8,884 nucleotides of DNA from Planctomycetaceae bacterium. GTDB taxonomy: Bacteria; Planctomycetota; Planctomycetia; Pirellulales; UBA1268. Positions 1-6,535 of this stretch are shown piece by piece. Each line of letters starts with the position of its first letter. Within the stretch, counting starts at the first letter, position 1. Made by a program: the position numbers and the translations under genes. The stretch lies in contig JABHNP010000312.1 in the NCBI GenBank assembly GCA_018694455.1, forward strand, positions 1-8,884, read 5' to 3'. The notes under the pieces were generated by a model. That model was not told where the DNA came from, made no database searches, and saw only the letters and a list, made by a program, of their open reading frames with translations.

Positions 1-207
1 ATGCTGGTGAAGTTTGCTTTATCTACTGAGCTAAAACGAAAACAGATAGCATATTCGATAATATGATGTGTTTCAGGTAGTCTTACATGGGAAAGCGGGT
101 CTACATAGTTTTTATGAAACGTGCCACGGTGAGGCTTAAGGCATTAGCCGCAAGTTCTTGGACTGGCTTCATTAACAACAATAAACTGCCGGATAAAGCC
201 ATAATCC

Positions 208-237
208 TTGGCAACGGGGGAAAAAAGCTCGTATAAA
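208..237 (+). promoter_or_regulatory. sigma70-like promoter of the sugar-enzyme operon
   Basis: A -35 box TTGGCA (208-213) is followed by an 18-base spacer and a -10 box TATAAA (232-237); each box matches five of six consensus bases. Transcription would start near 244, about 50 bases before the ATG at 296. This would leave an in-frame upstream start codon at 242 outside or at the very edge of the transcript, which supports the start at 296. The prediction rests on consensus match and position only. Confidence 0.5.
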
Positions 238-256
238 AGCCGTGGCTGTCACGGTT
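238..256. promoter_or_regulatory. operator-like inverted repeat at the predicted transcription start
   Basis: AGCCGTG (238-244) and CACGGTT (250-256) flank a 5-base centre. The inner five base pairs (CCGTG/CACGG) are perfect, the next is a G-T pair and the outermost is A-T. The dyad begins one base after the -10 box and covers the expected +1 site, a usual place for a repressor operator. It could instead form a small hairpin at the 5' end of the mRNA. No regulator gene lies in the window. Confidence 0.35.
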
Positions 257-283
257 CAATATTTGAAATTCTATCTGCCAGCT

Positions 284-289
284 GAGGAA
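284..289 (+). promoter_or_regulatory. ribosome binding site deciding the start of the isomerase-like gene
   Basis: GAGGAA lies 6 bases before the ATG at 296. The same frame is open to 242 without any such signal, so this site and the Tat motif together place translation start at 296. Confidence 0.65.
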
Positions 290-295
290 TTCTTT

Positions 296-1252
296 ATGCC
301 GACTACCCGAAGACATTTTTTAAATGGTGTTGCCGCGATTTCGGCTGCTGGCTATGGCCAGCGCGCTGCGTATAGCCAGCCCAGCTCAGGTGAGGCCGTA
401 CATGCTGCCAGTCGCATGAATGACGACAAAGGTCTACCAGCCAAAGATTTATTCTTCTCGTGTAAATATCGGATGATAAAAGGGGGAAGTCTCGAAGACA
501 GGCTTGAGCTCGCAAGAAACGTCGGCTTCGATGGCGTCGACTTCGATGATGCAGCAAGTGTCACACCGGAACAGTTGCAGAGAGCGGTTCATTCGACGGG
601 TGTCTTCATCCATAATGTAATCAACCATGCACACTGGCAGCAGCGGCTTACCAGCTCAGACCCAGAGGAAAGACGTAAGGCAGTCGCAAATATCAAACAC
701 TGTATGGAGGTGTCGCATGCCGCAGGTGGAAGCGCGGTCCTTATAGTCATTGGTAAGGCAGATGATGGCCCCCGCGGAGCAGAATTGGCTCGCGATGAAA
801 TCCGAACACTGCTTCCACTTGCTGCAAAACTGGGACAGAGAATACTCTTTGAAAATGTCTGGAACGGTTTGTTCTATGATCCGAGCGGCTCACGAGATCA
901 ATCAGTTCAGCCATTTGCTGACTATATAGATAGTTTTGAAAGCCCATGGATTGGCGCTTACTTTGATCTTGGTAATCATGCACGTTTCGCGAACGTTGCG
1001 ACGTGGATTAAAGACCTTGGAACCCGGATCGTAAAACTTGATATTAAAGGGTATTCGAATGAAAAGGCTGACAAAGAGGGTGTAAGAAAAGGATTCGTCG
1101 ACATCACAGACGGTGATATTGACTGGAAATCTGTACGCAAGGCGTTGTCCGACATTCGATTCACAGGGTGGGTTGCAGCGGAAGTTGGTGGTGGCGATGC
1201 AGAACGTTTAAAACGTGTCTTGCAGCAGATGGAACACGCACTGCTTGGTTAG
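296..1252 (+). CDS. Tat-exported sugar phosphate isomerase/epimerase-like TIM-barrel protein
   Basis: This 318-residue protein belongs to the xylose-isomerase-like/AP-endonuclease-2 TIM-barrel superfamily (sugar phosphate isomerase/epimerase group). The ATG at 296 is chosen over an in-frame codon at 242 because GAGGAA (284-289) sits 6 bases upstream and because it puts a twin-arginine motif, TRRHFLN (residues 4-10), at the N-terminus. That is followed by an alanine-rich hydrophobic stretch and a possible cleavage site near residue 27, so export by Tat is predicted. The barrel begins near residue 55; GFDGVDFDD is a typical early strand. Expected metal-site positions are E186 (LFENVWN), D224 (YFDLGNH) and E296 (AAEVGGGD). 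The strand that usually carries HLKD reads LDIKG, so the usual histidine appears to be D249. Related proteins act as keto-sugar isomerases, epimerases or lyases; the substrate here is unknown. It is the first gene of a probable operon with the oxidoreductase 32 bases downstream. Confidence 0.85.
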   Translation: MPTTRRHFLNGVAAISAAGYGQRAAYSQPSSGEAVHAASRMNDDKGLPAKDLFFSCKYRMIKGGSLEDRLELARNVGFDGVDFDDAASVTPEQLQRAVHSTGVFIHNVINHAHWQQRLTSSDPEERRKAVANIKHCMEVSHAAGGSAVLIVIGKADDGPRGAELARDEIRTLLPLAAKLGQRILFENVWNGLFYDPSGSRDQSVQPFADYIDSFESPWIGAYFDLGNHARFANVATWIKDLGTRIVKLDIKGYSNEKADKEGVRKGFVDITDGDIDWKSVRKALSDIRFTGWVAAEVGGGDAERLKRVLQQMEHALLG

Positions 1253-1284
1253 GTAATAGGCTGCTTTATTAAAAAGGACATTTC

Positions 1285-2580
1285 ATGATGGATATATCGA
1301 AGAACCAGCACAATCGACGTAAATTCATTTCGGCAACGGCGGCATCACTTACGGCTACAACGATGGTTCATTCTGCAACCGCAGCTTTACCGTCCGAGCA
1401 GCCACTGCGACTTGCTGTTGTAGGCTGCGGTGGACGTGGAACAGGCGCAATCAATGATTCACTCACTATTAATAGCGGGGTGACTCTTGTGGCTGCAGCT
1501 GACCTGCGAGTTGAAAATTGCCAACAATTGTTTAAAGCGATGAGCAAAAGACATCCGGAGAAAGTATCCGCGAGTGGCACAAAGCTTTATTCCGGCTTGG
1601 ACGGATACAAACAGGTAATCGATGATCCAGATGTTGATGTCGTATTATTTGCGACATCTCCAGGCTTTCGTTCAGTGATGGTGCAAAATGCCGTACAGGC
1701 TGGCAAGCACGTGTTTGCCGAAAAGCCGGTTTGTGTCGACGCAGCCGGATACAAGTTGTGCACTGAATCGCATAACACCGCTGTAAAAAATAAGACTGCA
1801 ATTGTTACGGGAACCCAATATCGGCGGCAGGTGAATTATATCAATGCGGTCGAACAAATACACAAGGGAGCTATCGGTGACATAGTCAACGTTACTGCTC
1901 GCTATTGCACAAGTGGTATTTGGTACCGGCCTCGTAAAGAAAACATGAGCGATGTCGAATATCAGCTTACTAATTGGATGCATTTTATTTGGTTAAGTGG
2001 TGATCAAATCTGTGAACAAGCAGTACACAATATCGATACCTTTAACTGGATTATGAATACGAATCCTGTGTCTGCTTATGGATCAGGAGGTCGCTTTACA
2101 CGACCTGCAGATAGTGAAATGTGGGACAGCATGTCTGTTGATTACGAGTACCCAGAAGGGCGAACCGTGTCGTTCATGTGTCGTCAGATTCCTGGCTCAC
2201 AAGGTGCAAATGACAATATTATTTATGGCACAAAGGGTACATGTCAGATCGGCGCCTCGAATGCCGGATCCCGTATTTTTGATCACAATGGCGAAAAGAT
2301 ATGGGAAAAGCAGGGGAAGATCAAAGACGCCTACCAAGAAGAACATCGAGCCCTGATTCAATCGATACGCGATGAGCAGCCTATTGTTGAACTGCAGCAA
2401 ACCGCAGATAGTTCAATGGTGGCTATATTAGGACGTGTTGCAGCGTACACTGGAAAAAAAGTGAGTTGGGACTTCATGACTACAGAAAGCTCTCTAGATC
2501 TTTTTCCAAAAACGCTGACTTGGAATGGGTCTTTAGAATCCTCAGGTTGGGCAGTGCCAGGCAAAACAAAACTTGTGTAA
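1285..2580 (+). CDS. Tat-exported Gfo/Idh/MocA family oxidoreductase
   Basis: This 431-residue NAD(P)-dependent oxidoreductase probably acts on a sugar, glycoside or cyclitol. AAGGA (1274-1278) lies 6 bases before the ATG at 1285; a second ATG at 1288 is equally possible. A Tat signal, NRRKFIS (residues 10-16), precedes a hydrophobic run and a likely cleavage site at ATA-A near residue 33. The Rossmann domain opens with VVGCGGRG (45-52) and contains the family's EKP motif at 146-148. The C-terminal alpha/beta domain carries EQAVHNID (244-251), with H248 as the likely catalytic histidine, and ends in AVPGKT. The EQ.VHNID motif and this C-terminus are common in planctomycete members. The gene is the second cistron of the operon starting at 296. 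Its 3' end is only 11 bases from the convergent channel gene. The substrate cannot be read from the sequence. Confidence 0.9.
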   Translation: MMDISKNQHNRRKFISATAASLTATTMVHSATAALPSEQPLRLAVVGCGGRGTGAINDSLTINSGVTLVAAADLRVENCQQLFKAMSKRHPEKVSASGTKLYSGLDGYKQVIDDPDVDVVLFATSPGFRSVMVQNAVQAGKHVFAEKPVCVDAAGYKLCTESHNTAVKNKTAIVTGTQYRRQVNYINAVEQIHKGAIGDIVNVTARYCTSGIWYRPRKENMSDVEYQLTNWMHFIWLSGDQICEQAVHNIDTFNWIMNTNPVSAYGSGGRFTRPADSEMWDSMSVDYEYPEGRTVSFMCRQIPGSQGANDNIIYGTKGTCQIGASNAGSRIFDHNGEKIWEKQGKIKDAYQEEHRALIQSIRDEQPIVELQQTADSSMVAILGRVAAYTGKKVSWDFMTTESSLDLFPKTLTWNGSLESSGWAVPGKTKLV

Positions 2581-2591
2581 CGAGTCGCCTT

Positions 2592-3824
2592 TTATACAGC
2601 CTCAGCATGACTGCCGTTTTTGATCGTTCTATTGATAAAGACGGGCGCAGCAATCTGAGCCTCTGACAACAGGATATAGTCGCTTGAGATAGCGTGAATT
2701 CGGCTCGCAACGTCGTAATCGAAGCAGCGTAACACAAGCCTCAATCGCTGTGATCTTGCGAGCTCCGCAGTCGTCTGTGCTGTCAGTCCGATTTCGAGGT
2801 TCAGTGCATCATTTGATGTACACGCGATTAGCGCTCGTGCTTTTCCAATGCCAGCCCGTTCAAGTACTGTTGTTTTGGTGGCGTCGCCAACTATGAGGGG
2901 ACATTGAAGATCTAGTTCGCGATGGTCGTCGTCAGTTGCTGCAGGGTCTACTGCCACCACTGCGATTCCTTGTTCAATGAGATCTCTCGTAATAGCCACG
3001 CCGACTTGCCCGAGACCACATACTACAACGTGTCCGTTTTTTCTTGAAGCAAGGAACTCGCTGCGTAGCTGCATGGCACTCCCTGATACGATAAATAGTG
3101 TCAGTAACGATGCGATGATGCCAATAAGCATAATCCCGGCGAACATGAGGCCAATGCCGAATAATTTGAGCCACGTCGGAGCATGTTCAAGATTAAAATC
3201 TCCGAAACCTACCGTGGTAACAATTGATGTCGTGAAATAGGCAGCGTCAATCCATGAAAGTTCGAGTGTATTTCGAAATAGAATAACGGCAGATGTATAA
3301 ATCAAAAAGAGAATAACCGGTATGACAAGAAACTCACCCCTTATATGCCAGCGGGGTAGCTTGATTGATTGGGGTCCAACTTGTGGATTCTCAATAGGTG
3401 TCCGTAGTGCTGCATGAACAAATTCACCGGCTGCCAGCACTGCCGGCGATAAGACCGCAGTAATTCCAAAATCTTTCTCCAAACGTGATGCCAGTTTCTG
3501 TTCCGAATAACGCATGACAACAGCTAGGTTAGGAAACTCACCTCGAACCTGCAGGGCAACTTGAAGGTTTACGACATCCTGGCTCGTCGTAAGCACGATT
3601 GCAGCAGCGGAGGCTGGGTCAGCTTTTTCTCGTATTGGGGCTGTGCAAAAATCACCTGAGACAATGCGTGCACCAACGGCTTCTACCCGCGTGCACATCT
3701 CGGGTGAACACGAGTCATTGGTAATAACTACAACAGTCTCACCTGCTTTGCAGAGCAGGTCTGTGATGTGTAACCCAAACCGACCAAGACCACACACTAT
3801 GTAATGACTATGTTGCGTTTTCAT
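2592..3824 (-). CDS. potassium channel-like protein, RCK-2TM-RCK architecture
   Basis: The product has 410 residues from the ATG at 3824; an in-frame TTG at 3830 is an alternative, and neither has a clear Shine-Dalgarno sequence. An N-terminal RCK/TrkA-N Rossmann domain (about residues 7-150, CGLGRFG at 11-17) precedes a first membrane helix (about 165-183). A pore loop with the selectivity filter TVGFGD (204-209) and a second helix (about 218-246) follow. A second RCK/TrkA-N domain occupies about 264-400, with CGLGQVG at 269-275, then GDAT, AGI and SNDALNLE motifs. The filter matches the TVGYGD class of K+ channels with F for Y. Two helices per subunit imply a tetramer, and the RCK domains would sit in the cytoplasm and bind nucleotides or ions to gate the pore. 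Most two-helix channels carry RCK only after the pore, so an additional domain in front is less usual. No TrkA-C domain is evident. The gene follows the minus-strand oxidoreductase by 41 bases and may share its transcript. Confidence 0.88.
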   Translation of the reverse strand: MKTQHSHYIVCGLGRFGLHITDLLCKAGETVVVITNDSCSPEMCTRVEAVGARIVSGDFCTAPIREKADPASAAAIVLTTSQDVVNLQVALQVRGEFPNLAVVMRYSEQKLASRLEKDFGITAVLSPAVLAAGEFVHAALRTPIENPQVGPQSIKLPRWHIRGEFLVIPVILFLIYTSAVILFRNTLELSWIDAAYFTTSIVTTVGFGDFNLEHAPTWLKLFGIGLMFAGIMLIGIIASLLTLFIVSGSAMQLRSEFLASRKNGHVVVCGLGQVGVAITRDLIEQGIAVVAVDPAATDDDHRELDLQCPLIVGDATKTTVLERAGIGKARALIACTSNDALNLEIGLTAQTTAELARSQRLRLVLRCFDYDVASRIHAISSDYILLSEAQIAAPVFINRTIKNGSHAEAV

Positions 3825-3865
3825 CAGCAAGTTGAGAAGTACGGTAAATCGCTATGCGAAGATTG

Positions 3866-5305
3866 TTAGCTTATCTCAGGTACAGCGAAATTGCTGCGAT
3901 ACTCACGCTTGTAAAATTGATTCGCTTGTTCGCTACCAGCCCCTGTGAATTTCCCTGTTTGCGGAGTTACTTCGAGTACGGAACTCAGTTTTACGTCTTT
4001 TGATTGAAGCTTTGTGCCATAGGGTAAGAGGGCAGCTGCCAGGATAGAGGCTTGCTTTGCCATATCTGACAGACCGTCTTCAACCTCATTCTGATTCCAT
4101 TGACCGCTTGCGCGGAACGCGCTGTTAGCAAGATTGCACCACGCGGTTGAATCATTACCTGTCACGACATCAGCGTTTAAGATTCGGCGATCTCGCTTTC
4201 GAACAGCATCTATAAAATTCTGCTGATGTGACCCATTTCCGCTGTTGCCTTCAAATGTTTTGATTTCTTGTCCATCAGGATCAAATGCAACACCGCCACC
4301 ACGTCGTCCCTCATAATGGCCGTCAGCACATTGAACAATGTATCCACTGCCTGGTCCCATATGCTTGGGACTTTTTTTCCCGCCAGGTTTTGCTGCAATG
4401 TTCATTAGTTGAATCTGGACCGGTATTGAGCCTGTGTCGATAGCAACCATCTGTACATTCGGAGTAGCTCCAGCATCATTCCACACGACACGCCCACCAA
4501 GGCTCTGGATACGCTTGGGAACTTTCACACTATCTCGAAAAACGACATTCCGCACATCATCGAGAATATGAATGCCCCAATTGCCCATTTCACCGGAGCC
4601 CGTATTCCAGTTCCAGTGCCAGTCATATTGAAGTTTCTCACGAAAAATTGGTTCGTCTTGGGCTGGGCCGAGCCAAAGGTCGTAGTCAATGTCTTTCGCG
4701 ATTGGGAGTGGCGTTTCCCGTTTCCCGATTGGTGATCGAGTTCCAATTCGATTTACTACAACTGAAAGAATATCTCCGAGGCCTCGTTCTTCGTGGAGAA
4801 ATGTTTTTATATCAGCTTGCATCGGGTCTGATCGTTGCTGTGTCCCGAGTTGGCAAATACGATCATGTTTTTTCGCAGCTGCGACTGTCTGTTCGCCCTC
4901 CCACTGACTGTGAGAAAGCGGCTTTTCAACGTAGACGTCTTTGCCGGCTTCCATTGCCCAGATAGCAGCCAAACAGTGCCAATGATTGCACGTTGCAATG
5001 ACGACAGCATCGATTGAAGGTTCATCAAGTAAATCCCTGAGATCAGTCCATGTTTGTGCCTTTGGGAAACGTTCTTTTGCTTTACCAAGCCTTTCCCTAT
5101 CTGGATCACACAGCCCACCAATGGTGACACCGGGCACCTTTGAGAAAGCCGTCATAAGTATGTTGCCTCGGCCGCCACAACCGATGAAGCCTATATTTAC
5201 TTCATTGTTAACATTTGTTGCCCAGGCATTCCGTGTTGCAGAGGCAAGCGTGACACCACCAACAAACCCGCTGTGAAGGAATGTTCGTCGAGTTCCATAT
5301 ATCAT
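3866..5305 (-). CDS. Tat-exported Gfo/Idh/MocA family oxidoreductase (planctomycete-type, long form)
   Basis: This 479-residue protein is a second, clearly different Gfo/Idh/MocA oxidoreductase. AGGA (5314-5317) lies 8 bases upstream of the ATG. The Tat motif TRRTFLH (residues 5-11) is followed by a hydrophobic stretch and an AWA cleavage site ending at residue 29. The Rossmann motif is GFIGCGGRG (39-47) and the EKP motif is at 127-129. The substrate domain carries YDLWLGPA (208-215), then DWHWNWNTGSGEMGNWGIH (228-246) with the likely catalytic H246. The C-terminus has the YKREYR..FAVP ending typical of this long subfamily in planctomycetes and relatives. Members are usually annotated only as oxidoreductases acting on sugars or polyols, and no substrate can be assigned. 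The protein is predicted to fold with its cofactor in the cytoplasm and then be exported. The K+ channel gene follows 41 bases downstream. Confidence 0.9.
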   Translation of the reverse strand: MIYGTRRTFLHSGFVGGVTLASATRNAWATNVNNEVNIGFIGCGGRGNILMTAFSKVPGVTIGGLCDPDRERLGKAKERFPKAQTWTDLRDLLDEPSIDAVVIATCNHWHCLAAIWAMEAGKDVYVEKPLSHSQWEGEQTVAAAKKHDRICQLGTQQRSDPMQADIKTFLHEERGLGDILSVVVNRIGTRSPIGKRETPLPIAKDIDYDLWLGPAQDEPIFREKLQYDWHWNWNTGSGEMGNWGIHILDDVRNVVFRDSVKVPKRIQSLGGRVVWNDAGATPNVQMVAIDTGSIPVQIQLMNIAAKPGGKKSPKHMGPGSGYIVQCADGHYEGRRGGGVAFDPDGQEIKTFEGNSGNGSHQQNFIDAVRKRDRRILNADVVTGNDSTAWCNLANSAFRASGQWNQNEVEDGLSDMAKQASILAAALLPYGTKLQSKDVKLSSVLEVTPQTGKFTGAGSEQANQFYKREYRSNFAVPEIS

Positions 5306-5313
5306 GAGAAGTA

Positions 5314-5317
5314 TCCT
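5314..5317 (-). promoter_or_regulatory. ribosome binding site of the minus-strand oxidoreductase
   Basis: AGGA on the minus strand lies 8 bases before the ATG at 5305 and fixes this start, which also gives a complete Tat signal peptide. Confidence 0.6.
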
Positions 5318-5551
5318 GTTTATAAAAGAATGTTATGAAATGAGAGAATCGTTTCATTTGTCTTGGCCATACTGCTCATCGATCCATTGCACCAAAGGTC
5401 TATGGTAAGCACCAAAGTGCTGTGCGTCGATTTCCCAGGCTCAGTCTATCCTATCGTGTGCAATACCGTCTGAACAACTCGTTTGCATAAGGCTGATCCA
5501 CTGAAATCACTTATTTGATTCATAGCCGCGACTACATCTCTTCCACCATCG

Positions 5552-6268
5552 TCATTTGTTCGGTTTCGGAGTTGGCAGTAGCTCAATAGGATCATGCGTG
5601 ATAATTGGTGTGGCTTCAACTGCCTGTTGCTGTTTTTGTAATCCTGGAAACGCTGGCCCAGTGTCGATCGGTACAGTATCAGACTCGGGAGCGATCGCCT
5701 CTTCTCCCCCAACTAGAATACTTTGAGTTGGATAACGTTTCAGACTAGCCGTCTGCTCCGAAGGGATAACCTCATTGACGGTAGTGCCTGTTGCCTTTAG
5801 GCCATTTTGACCTAACTGGCCATTGCTCAACTGCCGGGGTGTTTTTACCTCGGTGGCAATAGGCATGGCTGCCTGACTTCGCTGTCCAAGTTGTCGAGGT
5901 ACTTCAGGGGTGTTGCCTCGCTCCCACCCACGAGTCTGTTGGGTTCCTCGTGTGAGGCTATTGATCTCTTCAATTGTCAAACCACGACGAGTGAGCCGCC
6001 TTACGACCAAAGGCCGTAGAAAGTTATCTGGTGTGATCACGGCTATTCCGGCTGAAGAGTTGCCAGACTCCTCGCTGTTATCGCGACGAGAACGCTCGCG
6101 TAGTTCGGCCCGCTCCACGCGACCACTTTTTCGAATCAGTGCACGATCGGCCCAAGGTCTGGCGTAGCTGTATGTGCCATCGACCATAAAAATAACCAGA
6201 ATTGCCGCCCAGTAGCACAAGGCTGCGAAAAAATATTTATGACGAGTGGACTGCTTGCCTTGAGACAT
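5552..6268 (-). CDS. hypothetical membrane-anchored protein
   Basis: This 238-residue protein is not recognised. The start is well supported: GGAGG (6277-6281) lies 8 bases before the ATG. After a short basic N-terminus there is one hydrophobic segment at about residues 12-30, which could be an uncleaved anchor or a signal peptide. An arginine-rich charged stretch follows (about 42-66). A small segment that may be structured (about 74-107) contains RPLVVRRLTRRGLTIEEIN. The remainder is rich in proline, glutamine and threonine and probably unstructured, with an imperfect internal repeat (PRQLGQ at 125-130 and PRQLSNGQLGQ at 144-154) and a PTPKPNK end. It most likely sits in the inner membrane with its bulk outside the cytoplasm. 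It is separated from the downstream oxidoreductase gene by 246 bases, so a shared transcript is not assumed. No function is proposed. Confidence 0.7.
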   Translation of the reverse strand: MSQGKQSTRHKYFFAALCYWAAILVIFMVDGTYSYARPWADRALIRKSGRVERAELRERSRRDNSEESGNSSAGIAVITPDNFLRPLVVRRLTRRGLTIEEINSLTRGTQQTRGWERGNTPEVPRQLGQRSQAAMPIATEVKTPRQLSNGQLGQNGLKATGTTVNEVIPSEQTASLKRYPTQSILVGGEEAIAPESDTVPIDTGPAFPGLQKQQQAVEATPIITHDPIELLPTPKPNK

Positions 6269-6276
6269 TTTAATAT

Positions 6277-6281
6277 CCTCC
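6277..6281 (-). promoter_or_regulatory. strong ribosome binding site for the 238-residue protein
   Basis: GGAGG on the minus strand, 8 bases before the ATG at 6268. It is the best Shine-Dalgarno match in the window and supports this orphan frame as a real gene. Confidence 0.65.
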
Positions 6282-6535
6282 CATAGAACACATTACTCCG
6301 GCACAACCCTCCTCAGAATACCCCAGACGACTGGTCCCTCAAAAGACAACTAATTGAAATGAGTCAATTTCGGTTCGAAATGCATATTCTGGTCCTGCGA
6401 GGGACTTGCAACGTTTCTCGCCGCAAAAGTGATTAGCATTCGCGTATTCTCGTATCGCCCGGTATGATTCGAGCTTATGGCATCGTCCATGACGGCATGA
6501 TGTTGGTCCATTAATGGTTTTTTGAAGGTTATTTG

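Noticed and set aside
1..66. Frame open from the first base to TGA at 64-66, perhaps the end of an upstream gene
   Set aside because: Twenty-one codons with no recognisable sequence; it cannot be told from a chance frame without the sequence to the left.
242..295. Upstream in-frame extension of the isomerase-like gene
   Set aside because: It would begin at the predicted transcription start with no ribosome binding site and would bury the Tat motif 18 residues inside the protein.
4648..4965. Plus-strand reading frame of 105 codons
   Set aside because: It lies wholly inside the confident minus-strand oxidoreductase gene, has no ribosome binding site and no recognisable motif.
5446..5712. Minus-strand frame of 88 codons overlapping the orphan membrane protein
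   Set aside because: Its first half lies out of frame in the better-supported 238-residue gene and it lacks its own ribosome binding site; only its last part is considered as a possible remnant.
6367..6385. tRNA-like T-loop sequence GGTTCGAAAT with an ATTTCG/CGAAAT hairpin
   Set aside because: No acceptor, D or anticodon stems fit around it, so it is only a short palindrome.
6463..6468. TATGAT as a -10 box for the lysine-tailed protein gene
   Set aside because: No acceptable -35 hexamer is found at 16-19 bases upstream, so it is not listed as a promoter.
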